Notes: generated by a model not told the origin, from the sequence alone. 64,000 nt of DNA from Bacillus sp. PK3_68 (GCF_003600835.1 NZ_NQYC01000002.1:62001-126000), one strand, 5' to 3'. Counted from the stretch's first letter, positions 17,926 to 27,697 are shown. Made by a program: numbers and translations.

Positions 17926-19902
17926 ATGAAACGAATTTTTTTATACTTTAACAACATGCAAAAAAAGTTAATGCTCTCATTTGCTTTGATATTAATTATT
18001 CCAGCCTTAATCATTGGAGCTCTCTCTTACTCCACAGCCAAAGAAGCCATTAAAGATGAAATGATGAACGGTTTCTCTCAAAGTGTGGAACTTTTAAACT
18101 CGTCTATTACCGAAGCCATTCAATCAAAAGTACACGACATACAGACATTTTCCGAGCTTGCAAATGCCTCTTTATACAAAGGGGAAAGTAGCCCTGAGCT
18201 TCGCCGGCTGTTAACGCAGTATACTAAACTGCACCCTGAAACCTTAAGTATTTATGTTGGAACAGACACAGGCTTATATATTCAAGAACCGGTTATTAAT
18301 GATACCTCTACCTATGATCCAAGACAACGAGAGTGGTATAAAGAAGCAAAAGAGCAACAGGGAAAGGCAGTCATATCTAAACCTTATCCAGATGCTGGAA
18401 CAGGTGATATGATCGTTACCGTCTCCCAAACAACAAAAGATGGATCAGGTGTTGTAGCAGTCGATATTAATATAAAGTTCCTTCAGAATTTAGTTCAAAA
18501 AGTAAAATTAGGCAATAACGGATATGCTTACCTTATGGATAAAGATCAGCTAGTTCTGTCTCACCCCGTACTCAATCCTGGGGAAGAGGCTACTGAGGAT
18601 TTTTTAAAAACCGTTTATAGCAAAGAAAGCGGTCAGTTTAAGTACGAGTTTCAAGGCAAGGAAAAATTAATGAACTTTACGACAAATGAATTAACCGGAT
18701 GGAAGTTAGGGGGAAGTGTGGAGCAGTCTGTCATTGATGAGTCAGCCATGCCAGTCTTTTATAAAACACTGATTGTGATTGTTCTTGCCATGCTTATAGG
18801 AGCAGTGGTAGTGTTCTTGATTATACGCTCCCTGACAAAACCGTTGTCTAAATTAAAAGAGCAAGCCCTCACTGTCAGCCAGGGAGACTTAACTACTCGC
18901 GTCGATATTCAATCCAATGATGAGATTGGCCAATTAGCTCAAGCATTCAATGCCATGCAAGAGAAGCTAAGAGAGCTGGTTCAAAAAATAGAGTATAATG
19001 CGGAGCAAGTTGCTGCTTCCTCTGAGCAGTTGACAGCCAGTTCTGAACAGACAAGTGCGGCTTCACAGCAGGTGGCTGCATCTGTTCAAGAAGTAGCAGG
19101 CAGCGCAGAGAAGCAAACGGCTCAAATTGATCAGAGTGTGGAAGCCATCGATAAGATTTCATTAGGAGTGGGAGAAATTGCCGATCGATCCGAAAAAGTA
19201 TTAGGACTCGCCACTCATACTACCCAGCAAGCGGAAGATGGCGAAAGAGCCGTCACTGATACGGTCAAGCAGATGTATTCCATTCAGCAGTCTGTCGCAG
19301 AATCCAATAGAACTATCCAGTCTTTGCATGAACGTTCTAAAGAAGTTAGCTCCATTTTAGATGTAATTACAGGTATTGCTGATCAAACAAATCTTCTAGC
19401 TTTAAATGCAGCCATTGAAGCTGCCCGAGCTGGCGAGCAAGGCAAAGGATTCGCTGTTGTAGCAGATGAGGTGCGGAAGCTGGCAGAGCAATCGCAACAG
19501 TCAGCGAGTGAAATTTTAGATATTCTTAAAGGTGTTCAAAAAGATACTGAGAAATCCGTTAAGGTAATGGAAGAGGTCGCAAATAATGTACAGACCGGTG
19601 TGGAGATATCAGACGAAGCCATTACGAAGTTTAAGCAGATTCTACAAAGCACAAGAGAGATTACACCAGAAATGAGAGAAATGTTTTCCGTTTCACAACA
19701 AATCAAAGCCGCTGTTCAGGATATAACAACTGTGGCTCAAGATCTGGCAACGATCGCCAGCGAGAACGCGGCCACATCCGAAGAGGTAGCCGCCTCAACA
19801 GAGGAAGAGTTAGCATCGATGGAAGAGATCTCTTCATCCGCTAAAGCACTCTCTTCCATGGCAGAAGAATTACAGAAAGTGATATCCCAATTTAAAGTTT
19901 AA
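17926..19902 (+). CDS. Methyl-accepting chemotaxis protein (dCache type)
   Basis: Full-length chemoreceptor, about 658 residues. A first membrane helix ([19 protein letters not shown]) is followed by a ~260-residue extracellular double-Cache sensor with the usual [12 protein letters not shown] motif and a second helix near 285-312 ([18 protein letters not shown]). A HAMP domain and the signalling coiled coil with [20 protein letters not shown] come next. The ATG at 17926 was preferred over 17908 because AGGA lies eight bases upstream of it. Cache receptors of this layout usually bind amino acids or carboxylates, but the ligand is not readable here. Confidence 0.95.
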   Translation: MKRIFLYFNNMQKKLMLSFALILIIPALIIGALSYSTAKEAIKDEMMNGFSQSVELLNSSITEAIQSKVHDIQTFSELANASLYKGESSPELRRLLTQYTKLHPETLSIYVGTDTGLYIQEPVINDTSTYDPRQREWYKEAKEQQGKAVISKPYPDAGTGDMIVTVSQTTKDGSGVVAVDINIKFLQNLVQKVKLGNNGYAYLMDKDQLVLSHPVLNPGEEATEDFLKTVYSKESGQFKYEFQGKEKLMNFTTNELTGWKLGGSVEQSVIDESAMPVFYKTLIVIVLAMLIGAVVVFLIIRSLTKPLSKLKEQALTVSQGDLTTRVDIQSNDEIGQLAQAFNAMQEKLRELVQKIEYNAEQVAASSEQLTASSEQTSAASQQVAASVQEVAGSAEKQTAQIDQSVEAIDKISLGVGEIADRSEKVLGLATHTTQQAEDGERAVTDTVKQMYSIQQSVAESNRTIQSLHERSKEVSSILDVITGIADQTNLLALNAAIEAARAGEQGKGFAVVADEVRKLAEQSQQSASEILDILKGVQKDTEKSVKVMEEVANNVQTGVEISDEAITKFKQILQSTREITPEMREMFSVSQQIKAAVQDITTVAQDLATIASENAATSEEVAASTEEELASMEEISSSAKALSSMAEELQKVISQFKV

Positions 19903-19965
19903 ACTATTAATCGGAAAAGACAGCTTTAAGATTCATGGGACTTACTCCATAGAGTGAGACAAATA

Positions 19966-20026
19966 AAAACACCTTTGAGTTGAAAATGGGTATGGAATAC
20001 CTGAAAAGAACTTGAAGGTGTTTTTT
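19966..20026 (+). terminator. Terminator of the chemoreceptor gene
   Basis: AAACACCTT.GAGTT pairs with AACTT.AAGGTGTTT and is followed by a run of six Ts. The loop is long (about 28 bases). Confidence 0.75.
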
Positions 20027-20060
20027 CTACGAGTACGAGAGTCAGTTATGCAGTGGAAGT

Positions 20061-20090
20061 AAACTAAGAAAATGAAACAACTGACAACAT
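20061..20090. repeat. 30-bp direct repeat, left copy
   Basis: A 30-base sequence beginning AAACTAAGAAAATGAAA and ending CTGACAACAT recurs at 23319-23348 with one mismatch. The right copy belongs to the lysP terminator; the left copy is an isolated half. Confidence 0.8.
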
Positions 20091-20275
20091 TCTATAAAAT
20101 ATTAGATAGTTAGGTATTCTTGATCAAACATTATTTTCAAGCAGCACGTAACTTGATTTAGGTTTGATTGGATATGGCGGCCGCTTTTGCGGAATAGAGA
20201 CCCAATTAGAACGCTTATTAAGGCTAATCACTGCAACAAGATTACCATTACAGGCCTAAATATGTTTTTTATTAA

Positions 20276-20302
20276 GACAGTCCGCTGGGGCTGTTTTTTT
20301 CA
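20276..20302 (+). terminator. Terminator-like hairpin upstream of the DUF3796 operon
   Basis: ACAGTCC/GGGGCTGT with a short loop followed by seven Ts. No gene is recognised between 20091 and here, so it may end an untranslated or lost transcript. Confidence 0.6.
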
Positions 20303-20320
20303 TTTACAACTATTAATCGA

Positions 20321-20359
20321 AGTGATATATTTATCTCATAAAGAGATAAATATATCACT
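20321..20359. promoter_or_regulatory. Perfect 17-bp palindrome before the DUF3796/XRE/ABC operon
   Basis: AGTGATATATTTATCTC (20321-20337) is followed after five bases by its exact inverse (20343-20359). The AAGAGGTG ribosome site of the first gene starts three bases later. The size, symmetry and position suit an operator for the XRE regulator encoded second in the operon, or a leader hairpin beside the ribosome site. Confidence 0.7.
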
Positions 20360-20376
20360 AAAAAGAGGTGTAACTA

Positions 20377-20742
20377 ATGAAGCGAACATTAACTAACAAG
20401 AGTTGGCTCATCGGGCTGTTAGGGTTTTTGGGATTTCTCGGGACCAGCGGACCCCCAGCCATGTATCTATTCTTTGCATTTTTTGGAGGATTACAATATT
20501 ACTGGTGGTATAAATTAGGCACCGAGGAAGATGAACGTTTAATCGAAAATCGCAATATTGCGGGAACGAAGGCTTTTCGCATTGCTTTCTGTTTTGGATT
20601 TCTAAGCAGCTTGGTATTAAGTTTTCTCTCTCTTGATTATGCGCTTTTATATCGAGCTGAATTGATCATCTTAGCTTTGACTTTTGCTTTGGGAACGAAT
20701 TTGTGGGCATATTTGACTTACAAATATGATGCAGGTGAGTAA
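20377..20742 (+). CDS. DUF3796-type small membrane protein
   Basis: A 121-residue protein with about four membrane segments: [12 protein letters not shown] at the N-terminus, a second near residue 28 ([17 protein letters not shown]), and two after residue 70. The LLGFLGFLG opening followed by an aromatic FF-YWW segment is typical of DUF3796. First gene of a five-gene operon with an XRE regulator and an ABC transporter. The function is not known; families of this kind often travel with antimicrobial-peptide resistance ABC systems, which is inference. Confidence 0.75.
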   Translation: MKRTLTNKSWLIGLLGFLGFLGTSGPPAMYLFFAFFGGLQYYWWYKLGTEEDERLIENRNIAGTKAFRIAFCFGFLSSLVLSFLSLDYALLYRAELIILALTFALGTNLWAYLTYKYDAGE

Positions 20743-20744
20743 TT

Positions 20745-20954
20745 ATGACAGCTTTTACAACACAGATAAAAAAATATCGTCTTTTAAAAGATTTAACCCA
20801 AGAAGAACTTGCGCAGCGTGTGGGTGTCCGTAGAGAAACAATTATGCGTTTGGAGAATGCAAAATATAATCCCTCCTTGGAGTTAGCCGTTCGAATCGCA
20901 AGAGAATTGGACGCTTCAATTGACGACTTGTTCCATTTTGACTTTGAAAAATAA
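20745..20954 (+). CDS. XRE-family regulator (YozG-like)
   Basis: A 69-residue Cro/C1-type helix-turn-helix protein: residues 7-62, with [20 protein letters not shown] as the HTH core and the DLF ending typical of the short YozG-like subfamily. It begins two bases after the DUF3796 stop and its stop overlaps the next start, so it is cotranslated. It probably represses the operon via the palindrome at 20321. Confidence 0.92.
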   Translation: MTAFTTQIKKYRLLKDLTQEELAQRVGVRRETIMRLENAKYNPSLELAVRIARELDASIDDLFHFDFEK

Positions 20955-21121
20955 TGGAGATGAAAAGAGGGAACAGGACAACACTCAGATTATTGATTGG
21001 TTTGATTTGGATCATCGGTGCAATCGTATGTTTAGTTAAAGTTAATTTTTTGATGGCTGCTTTGTACTTGTTGGTTGGTGTAGTATTTGTCATCGCAGCT
21101 AAAAAAGTAAATAAGAAATAA
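20954..21121 (+). CDS. Small two-TM membrane protein
   Basis: A frame of 53 to 55 codons beginning at ATG 20954 or, more likely, 20960. It encodes a basic N-terminus (MKRGNRTTLR) and two hydrophobic helices (LLIGLIWIIGAIVCL and MAALYLLVGVVFVIAA) with a KKVNKK tail. It overlaps the XRE stop and ends ten bases before the ABC ATPase start. Its position in every junction of the operon and the clear two-helix composition support a real gene; function unknown. Confidence 0.65.
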   Translation: MEMKRGNRTTLRLLIGLIWIIGAIVCLVKVNFLMAALYLLVGVVFVIAAKKVNKK

Positions 21122-21131
21122 GGGGAAGACT

Positions 21132-21839
21132 ATGACAGATGAACTGCTCTCCATCAAAGATTTAGAGGTTTGGTATGAAACCGGTAAACCCATCATCAGA
21201 AATTTGAATTTGACAATAAATAAAAATCAAGTCGTTGGTTTGATTGGGCGAAATGGTGCTGGGAAAACAACTTTGATCAAAATGATTGCCTCCATTCTCG
21301 GCACTTATCATTTGAAAAGTTTTCTGTGGCTCAGGGAAAAAGCAGATGTTCAATCAAAGAAATTCAAATTGAATCGTTCAATTGTTTTTGATGAGGACCA
21401 CTCTTTTGAGTATTTTACCTTTCGAGAATATTTTGATTATGTATTTGACTCCTATCAAAAGCCTGTACCTGATGTAACAGAATTAGTAAGAGGATTCGGC
21501 TTCACTAACCACCAAGATACTTTGATAAAAGATCTTTCTACCGGGAATCGTAAAAAAGCTTTTCTGATTACAGGATTCGCTTTGAGACTCCCATTACTAG
21601 TTTTAGATGAACCAGTGAATGGTCTGGACTTTGATAGTACAGAATTTTTGTATCAACTCATTAAGGATTATCAAAAATACGGTTCAATTTTATTTTCTTC
21701 GCACGTCATGGAGAGTATCACAATGACCGCCAATCAAGTTTTGGTCTTAGAAAACGGGAAAATCAGTCAAACGTTTGAAGGCGCTGAGGTGAATAGCGAT
21801 TTGATACGAGAGGCGTTGCAGATTGATGAAAACTATTAA
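21132..21839 (+). CDS. ABC transporter ATP-binding protein
   Basis: A 235-residue ATPase of an exporter-type ABC system. Walker A GRNGAGKTT is at 39-47, Walker B LLVLDEP near 155, and the switch histidine is in SSHVME. The signature is the unusual LSTGNRKKA (LSxG retained). GGGGAAG lies before the ATG. The permease gene overlaps its 3' end by 17 bases. This type is close to the YxlF/BcrA-like drug and peptide exporters; the substrate is unknown. Confidence 0.93.
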   Translation: MTDELLSIKDLEVWYETGKPIIRNLNLTINKNQVVGLIGRNGAGKTTLIKMIASILGTYHLKSFLWLREKADVQSKKFKLNRSIVFDEDHSFEYFTFREYFDYVFDSYQKPVPDVTELVRGFGFTNHQDTLIKDLSTGNRKKAFLITGFALRLPLLVLDEPVNGLDFDSTEFLYQLIKDYQKYGSILFSSHVMESITMTANQVLVLENGKISQTFEGAEVNSDLIREALQIDENY

Positions 21840-23025
21840 ACTTTTCAATCGACAATTGATGGGGAAATCTTATCATTCTATAATTAAAAGCCTTTTAGCC
21901 AGCCTTTTCGTTTTTTTACTAATGTCAGTTTTAGATGTTCATATCGTTGTTAAACCCTTTTTCTTCTATGCTTGCATTGGTTTGTTTACTATAGGTATCG
22001 CAAGACAAACAATGAAATCAATCATAAATGACGAGAAGTTAAACGGCTTACTCCAGCTTCCCTTTATAAAGAATCATTTTCTTTGTTCTTTGATATGTTC
22101 TACTTATCTTTATGTTTTAGGCACTAAAACATTGCTTTTGTTCTCTCTTTTTTCCAGTGTGATGGAACCAAAGCCCCGTGTACTCTTTTGTAGCTTTCTC
22201 ATCAGTATCTTTTGTTGTATCTATGGGATATTTTTTGCACTTCCGTATAAATTACCGCAAATACTCGCGGTGCTCAGCCTAATAGCTTGTGGTGCATTTG
22301 CTTGGTTGAGCAGGAATGATTTGGTCTTACTTACCTCATTCATTTCATTGTCTATAGCTGGAATCTTTTATTTTAGAAGTAATCCCTATGATTTCTTACA
22401 ATCACCAGTTTCTCGTAAACATCAGGCTTTCTTCGCACGAGGAAATTTCATCAACTACCTTTTTAGATATTTCATTTTTCATAAGAATTATCTGATTAAT
22501 AGTGTATTTATAATCGCCTTGGCTGTTTTCTTGCCGTTTATGTTTTTGAATATGGAAATGGGCACTTTCTATCTTCTAGGTTTAGGAATTTTGAGTATCA
22601 ATACACCGCTGTCGATTTTATTTTCAAGCAACCGAACGTTACTTGATAAAGTAAGATCGTTTCCAAATCAAAAAAGGAAAATTATTGTGCCATACTTCCT
22701 TCTTTTACTGGTATGGAATGGCACTCCGAGTATGATTTACTTATTAATCTCAAAAATGTTGAATCAACCATTCGGAACAGAAGATTGTCTCTTAGCTTTG
22801 AGTCTGATTGTGATAAACAGCATTGGTGTTGTACTTTTAGAATGGTATTTTCCTTTAAAAGATTGGCACGTGGAAAGCGATCTCTGGCATCATCCTCGAA
22901 AATATATTATGCCAAGTATATTAATAGTGCTTACCATGTTGGCGCTGATAAATCAGGGGCTTTTAGTGGGGGTTGGCCTATTAGCACTGTGTAGCATAGG
23001 ACTGTTACTGATTATAGTAAACTAA
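21823..23025 (+). CDS. ABC transporter permease
   Basis: A 400-residue polytopic membrane protein with about ten to twelve hydrophobic segments and no other domain. It overlaps the ATPase gene by 17 bases and is the last gene of the operon. No close family name is recognised; the arrangement (ATPase plus one large permease, small regulators upstream) fits an ABC-2-like exporter. The composition is AT-rich like its neighbours in the module. Confidence 0.85.
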   Translation: MMKTIKLFNRQLMGKSYHSIIKSLLASLFVFLLMSVLDVHIVVKPFFFYACIGLFTIGIARQTMKSIINDEKLNGLLQLPFIKNHFLCSLICSTYLYVLGTKTLLLFSLFSSVMEPKPRVLFCSFLISIFCCIYGIFFALPYKLPQILAVLSLIACGAFAWLSRNDLVLLTSFISLSIAGIFYFRSNPYDFLQSPVSRKHQAFFARGNFINYLFRYFIFHKNYLINSVFIIALAVFLPFMFLNMEMGTFYLLGLGILSINTPLSILFSSNRTLLDKVRSFPNQKRKIIVPYFLLLLVWNGTPSMIYLLISKMLNQPFGTEDCLLALSLIVINSIGVVLLEWYFPLKDWHVESDLWHHPRKYIMPSILIVLTMLALINQGLLVGVGLLALCSIGLLLIIVN

Positions 23026-23039
23026 TTGTTCTAAACGTC

Positions 23040-23300
23040 TTGGCTAAAAACAAATCAAAAAATTCGATAGGAGAACAACGCTATGTTCCAAATCCGTCAA
23101 ACATTGAAAAGGGATATTTTTTGCCGGATTGGGAGTACGTCCACAAAGAATGGAGGAGAAAAAACGTGACGTTGACATTACTGCATAAGAAATATGACTA
23201 TCAAGCGGGAATAAACAATCAAATCCCATATTTCTATCGTACTTTTTGTGAAAAGTACCAAGGCTATGCCAGTAAGTATAGTAAATTGAAAGGATCGTAA
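23040..23300 (+). mobile_element. IS21-family transposase IstA, N-proximal remnant
   Basis: Eighty-six residues matching the region before the IstA catalytic core: QRYVPNPSNIEKGYFLPDWE, then NVTLTLLHKKYDYQAG and IPYFYRTFCEKYQGYASKY. The DDE domain and IstB are missing and the frame stops abruptly at 23300, next to the right 30-bp repeat. Its TTG start has no ribosome site. It marks the edge of an insertion or deletion event. Confidence 0.8.
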
Positions 23301-23318
23301 AAAAAGGGGATATCTCTC

Positions 23319-23361
23319 AAACTAAGAAAATGAAAAAACTGACAACATAGGATGTTGTCAG
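23319..23361 (-). terminator. lysP terminator containing the right 30-bp repeat copy
   Basis: CTGACAACAT (23339-23348) pairs perfectly with ATGTTGTCAG (23352-23361) around a 3-base loop. On the minus strand it is followed by TTTTTTCATTTT, a good terminator for lysP. Positions 23319-23348 are repeated at 20061-20090. Confidence 0.85.
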
Positions 23362-23387
23362 TTCGATTGATAGTTCAGAAAAATAGT

Positions 23388-24881
23388 CTAATCATGTTTT
23401 TTCTCATAATTAGATTCAATCTTAACCTCTTCAAGTTTAACGAATTTTGTTTTCTTAATGAATTTATAGCCAAACCATAAGCAGAGGAAAAATGGGATAC
23501 CTAAGTAAGCAGCCACGACACTGCCCCAATCTATTTTATCCGCCATAAAAGCTTGGAAGTTTTGTGCGATAATCACAATTAACCCGCATGCAATCGCAAA
23601 AATCGGTCCAATCGGATACCATTTTGCTCGATACGGCAAATCATCCAATGAATAACCTTGGGCAATATAAGCTTTACGAAAACGATAGTGGCTGATCGAA
23701 ATACCAAGCCAGAAGATAAATCCTGTAATCCCAATTGCATTCATTAACCAAATATAGACGATCCCGTCCCCGAAGAAAGAAGCTAAAAAGGCAAGCATTC
23801 CGACCGCACATGTTAAAATCATCCCTGCAACAGGCACACCGCGGTTGTTCAGCTTGGCAAAAATTTGTGGAGCTTGCCCTTCTTTAGCCATAGAGTATAA
23901 CATACGTGTTGATGCATACAGACTTGAATTTCCTGCAGATAACACTGCTGCTAAAATAACGGCATTCATCAATGAAGCGGCAAAGGCAAGTCCAGCTTTT
24001 TCAAATACCATAGTAAACGGGCTGACCATAACGCTTTCATTTTGTAAATTTGGATTTGTATATGGAATAATAAGTCCGATAACAAAAATCGCAAATATGT
24101 AGAAAAGAAGGATTCTCCAGAATACACTTTTGATTGCTTTTGGTACATTTTTTGCTGGGTCTTCACTTTCACCAGCAGCTACACCAACAATTTCCGTACC
24201 TTGGAATGAAAACCCTGCTGCAATAAAGACAATAAAAACCCCTAAAAGACCACCTGAGAAAGGTGCATCCTCGACAGTAAAGTTTTTGAACCCTATTGTT
24301 TCTCCTCCCATAATCCCGAAAATCATCAGTACACCGACAACAATAAAAATAACAATCGCACTTACTTTAATCAAGGAAAGCCAGTATTCTCCTTCTCCAT
24401 ACCCTTTAACAGATAAATAGTTTAATAGAAAAATAAGAGCTAAAAATGATCCGCTCCATAGCAATGATGGGCTGTCCGGAAACCAAAATTTCATAATCAT
24501 CGTAGAAGCAGATAACTCAGCAGCAATCGTCATCGCCCAGTTAAACCAGTATGTCCAACCGATTGCAAATCCGAAAGCTGGGTCAACAAACCTTGTGCCA
24601 TAGGTACTAAACGCACCACTTGTTGGCATAAAGGCCGCTAGTTCTCCTAAACTTGTCATCACAAAGTAGATCATAGCACCAACTAAAATATAAGCAAGCA
24701 ACGCACCACCTGGACCAGCTGTACTAATCGCTGCCCCACTGCTAAGGAACAATCCTGTTCCAATTGCTCCTCCAATCGAAATCATTGTTAAGTGCCTAGC
24801 TTTCAAGCCTTTTTTTAAATTTTGTTCTCCTTGTTGTTCAGGAGGATAATGATTGGAGATATTGTTTTCTTGTGCTCCCAT
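23388..24881 (-). CDS. lysP: Lysine-type amino acid permease
   Basis: A 497-residue APC-superfamily permease with twelve predicted helices. It follows E. coli LysP almost throughout: LKARHLTMISIGGAIGTGLF at the first helix, MTSLGELAAFMPTSG in loop 2-3, FSFQGTEIVGVAAGESEDPA in the middle and WFGYKFIKKTKFV at the end. AGAAAGGATC lies before the ATG. It probably imports lysine with protons. No L-box lysine riboswitch was recognised in the 200 bases upstream. Monocistronic. Confidence 0.88.
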   Translation of the reverse strand: MGAQENNISNHYPPEQQGEQNLKKGLKARHLTMISIGGAIGTGLFLSSGAAISTAGPGGALLAYILVGAMIYFVMTSLGELAAFMPTSGAFSTYGTRFVDPAFGFAIGWTYWFNWAMTIAAELSASTMIMKFWFPDSPSLLWSGSFLALIFLLNYLSVKGYGEGEYWLSLIKVSAIVIFIVVGVLMIFGIMGGETIGFKNFTVEDAPFSGGLLGVFIVFIAAGFSFQGTEIVGVAAGESEDPAKNVPKAIKSVFWRILLFYIFAIFVIGLIIPYTNPNLQNESVMVSPFTMVFEKAGLAFAASLMNAVILAAVLSAGNSSLYASTRMLYSMAKEGQAPQIFAKLNNRGVPVAGMILTCAVGMLAFLASFFGDGIVYIWLMNAIGITGFIFWLGISISHYRFRKAYIAQGYSLDDLPYRAKWYPIGPIFAIACGLIVIIAQNFQAFMADKIDWGSVVAAYLGIPFFLCLWFGYKFIKKTKFVKLEEVKIESNYEKKHD

Positions 24882-25998
24882 ACCATATCGATCCTTTCTT
24901 TGGATAATATTGATTTTAGTTAAAACAATTTCAAACTATTTCACGTTCAAAAAAGGGATAGGATGAATTAAATGAATAGAGAAGCCGCCAACAGCACATA
25001 ATCAATCATTTTTTATATGGGCTAACTTAAGAATTTAGACTATAATTGATTTCAGCATTCCTATTGGTTCTATTACTTCGTCCAACGTGTGGCCATAATT
25101 GTGAATGTACGTTGCAGGTCAGATGGCCAATTCTGCCGCGATCACCATGTCATTTCCGGCTTCAATTGAATACCGCTATAATACGGGAGTCAGAAGAGGA
25201 AGAAGGGAATCCTTTTTCTAAAGAAATAAAGGATGAAGGTGATAGCCAATACAGGAATCCTAGTGTGAAAAATATGCTTAATTATAATTAAATTAGCCCA
25301 CGCAATACAGATTGCCAAACTAGTTCTATCTGAAAACGATGACATTTCATCTAAGAAATCGGATTCAAAAATAAGGGCATCTACTACCATGGAGGCAGGA
25401 ATATTCAAACTGATCTCTCATACCGACAACTCCGATGGCCCTACCGTTGGCCAAGAACTCCCTATAACAACGCACAAATTTTATAAGCAGAAGCGAGAAA
25501 CAGGAATAGCGTTATGATACTCTGCTACTTTCAACTCATTCATTTCACTTATTAAAATTTTCCAACAAGTTTCAACACAAAAACTATAATAATATGTAGC
25601 GTTGCATTTGAAAATGCAAAGTTTCTATGCATAGCAAATGTTTTTTGCTTCTTGCATATATTCTCACTTTAGTGTATGGATATTTGTTTTCATGCTTTTT
25701 CAGTAAAAAATAGAGAAACAGACTGGGAATTTGTAAAAAAGGAAACAAGAGAAATTATTGATTTTATCAGGGAACGATACACTTAAATAGCTATAAATAT
25801 AAAAAAGTGTATCCTCGAACATTCACTCAAACCTCAAGAAGTTATTCTCAAAATATGAATGCTTATTTGGAAAAGGGCATTTAATATTAATGTCATTTGA
25901 GCATAAAAAGGAACACGGCAAAAGAATTATTAGTTGGATAGGGGATCAAAAGAAGCGGAATCAGTTGTTCATGTTTTATCAGATAAAGCAGCAAAAGC
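24882..25998. other. Degenerate stretch without a supported gene
   Basis: No complete gene is seen. Short coding-like scraps occur. On the minus strand around 25050-25190 a broken frame reads AGNDMVIAAELAI and TYIHNYGHTLDEVIEPIG, faintly like the end of a flavin disulfide oxidoreductase. On the plus strand near 25690-25785, KNRETDWEFVKKETREIIDF ends at a stop, like the tail of a lost gene. Neither can be named safely. Confidence 0.4.
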
Positions 25999-26181
25999 TT
26001 GATTACTCCGTTGCAAGAGGAAAAGGTTAGAGGCCCTGTTATTTTTGCCAATCACTATGATGGAATTGATTTGTCGGGCGACGCTTGTCGGATACTTCTT
26101 ACGAATAGTTTACTTGCGATTGGCTCATTCAATCGGTGCATTCAAATAAAAAATGGTTCCATCAAAAAAACTCTCTTATGA
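25999..26181 (+). pseudogene. Helicase-family remnant
   Basis: The run RGPVIFANHYDGIDLSGDAC matches the C-terminal motif V/VI region of a family of DEAD/DEAH superfamily-2 helicases (type III restriction-like), where ANRYDGIDLPGDACR is highly conserved. Upstream frames (about 25920-25998) hold further scraps but no ATPase motif survives. A small fragment only. Confidence 0.6.
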
Positions 26182-26357
26182 TTAAAGAAATTGATCTAGA
26201 TGTCAATCTATCGAGATGATACATTTCAATGTTGTGTAAAATACAATATTTACGAATCGTTACGATAAAATGTTTCTTAATCTTATACACCAAACACTAG
26301 GAGGAAATTGAACCTCTAACGTTCCTCTGCTATATTAACGATAAGGAGTGGTAAATC

Positions 26358-26504
26358 ATGAAAGAAGAGAAGGATCAAATTAAACACGGAAATAGTGCAA
26401 ATAAGGAAGAGGAAGTTCAGTTTGTCAAGGAAATTGATCCGGAAGCACTTAATGTCATCAAACGGTTGTATGACAAGACGTTCAGGGACTTGGTAGACCG
26501 GTGA
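26358..26504 (+). CDS. Probable antitoxin of a decayed Doc system
   Basis: A 48-residue protein (starts MKEEKDQIKHGNSANKEEEV) with an excellent AAGGAGTGG site seven bases before ATG. Its stop overlaps the GTG start of the Doc remnant, the usual antitoxin-toxin coupling. The C-terminal half (FVKEIDPEALNVIKRLYDKT) is a helical segment of the kind that binds toxins. It appears intact while the toxin is destroyed. The family name is uncertain. Confidence 0.6.
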   Translation: MKEEKDQIKHGNSANKEEEVQFVKEIDPEALNVIKRLYDKTFRDLVDR

Positions 26505-26744
26505 ACTATTTAACTTACGACATTGCTGCTAGCATTAATCGGGATATGATCGAGACATATAGTCCCGGCGAAATGATAGGGGGTCAAAGAGCCTGCGCTA
26601 TTGGACAGTGCTATCCAACAACCATTTCAAACGATGTTTGGAGAGACGCTGTATAAAGACATTTTCGAAAAAGCAGCCGCTATAACCGTCGATTTTGCAA
26701 CTGGCAAAATTACGTTTGATGAATTGGTAAGTATCATCCGTTAG
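26501..26744 (+). pseudogene. doc: Doc/Fic-family death-on-curing toxin, broken
   Basis: The N-terminal part (YLTYDIAASINRDMIETYSP, then after a shift GVKEPALLDSAIQQPFQTMF and DIFEKAAA) matches Doc toxins. It then jumps to the C-terminal end (VDFATGKITFDELVSIIR). The central segment that should carry the Fic motif HxFxxANKR is deleted, and one extra G near 26578-26582 shifts the frame. So the toxin cannot be active. Confidence 0.75.
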
Positions 26745-26752
26745 CACTCCTA

Positions 26753-26850
26753 TTGAAAAAGCTTCCAAAGTTGAATTATGAGTCAATAAACTATATACAA
26801 TACACATTTAAATGACTGTTAAATAGCTCAGGCATGGATTTACCTAATCT
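26753..26850 (+). repeat. ~95-bp intergenic repeat, left copy
   Basis: Resembles 38039-38135 over about 95 bases (shared runs include ACAATACACATTTAAATGAC and CAGGCATGGATTTAC). In this copy the terminator-like hairpin has lost its right arm; the rightward copy keeps it. Confidence 0.7.
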
Positions 26851-26870
26851 ATGTCTTTATTTTATTTACC

Positions 26871-27184
26871 AATAAGTTAGAGTTTGTCTATTTTAATCTT
26901 TGCTAATAATGAGAACCATTTACCTAATTTGCATTATAACAGGGCCCGATAATTTATAAAAGATTGATGATTTGCAATAAAATCCTGTATTCATTTGAAC
27001 AGAATTTTATTTTTGGTGGTCTTTTCGATACTATCAAACTTCAATATATACTCCATTAAAGGGACAGACTAGTGAATGAATAAGTGGATTGAGGAAGGGG
27101 GATGCTCCATCTTTTGGTGATTTTAATAAGAGAGTAATCATAAATTCACATTCTCGTTTTACAATTAATTGAGTTCTCCTTTCG
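26871..27184. other. No gene recognised
   Basis: AT-rich sequence between the repeat and the nucleotidase remnant. Short frames lack ribosome sites and family resemblance. Confidence 0.5.
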
Positions 27185-27496
27185 CATGCTGGAAACCCAG
27201 AAGACCACAAGTTGGCTCAGATTTCCGGAGTTTCGGCGGCAATCGGTGCAGACACACACAAGGTAATCGAAACGCCAGAATACGAATTCAACGGAGAATT
27301 GATGGTGCCCATTACTCAGAATGATGGAGAACAAGAACATTATTTGGGCCGCCTGGATTCGACTTTTGAAGTCGTTGACGGAAAAATGACGTTGGTTGAC
27401 TCCCATGGATTTCTCTACGATGCCACAAATGTTCCGGCAGATCCGGAGATACAAGCAATCATAGACGATTATCGTGCAGGCATGAACAAACAATAA
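27185..27496 (+). pseudogene. 5'-nucleotidase/metallophosphatase fragment
   Basis: About 100 residues from the middle of a calcineurin-type 5'-nucleotidase (UshA/YfkN family). HAGNPEDHKLAQISGVSAAI continues to GADTHKVIETPEYEFNG, where family members have GGHTH, and to EHYLGRLDSTFEVVDGKM. The metal-binding N-terminus and the C-terminal domain are absent, and there is no start. The normal His of the GxHTH motif is Asp here. Confidence 0.7.
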
Positions 27497-27697
27497 TCCT
27501 AATGAAGCTTCATAATGTTTTAGATACTCACAAGGTGAAAATCTTTTTTAACCCTAACTGAAAGATGAAGAGGATTTTCTCCTTCGTTTAACTTTGCATC
27601 AAGTTCTTATTTAACGAATTTTTAACTATGAGATGTTATAAACTATGGTGGGCCATTCAAGAAATTCACTTATAAAAAAGTTAATCGAATCCTATAC

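Noticed and set aside
24882-25080. Lysine riboswitch (L-box) before lysP
   Set aside because: I looked for the conserved L-box blocks and found none.
25046-25408. Two overlapping small frames
   Set aside because: No ribosome sites or family resemblance; the region looks like decayed sequence.
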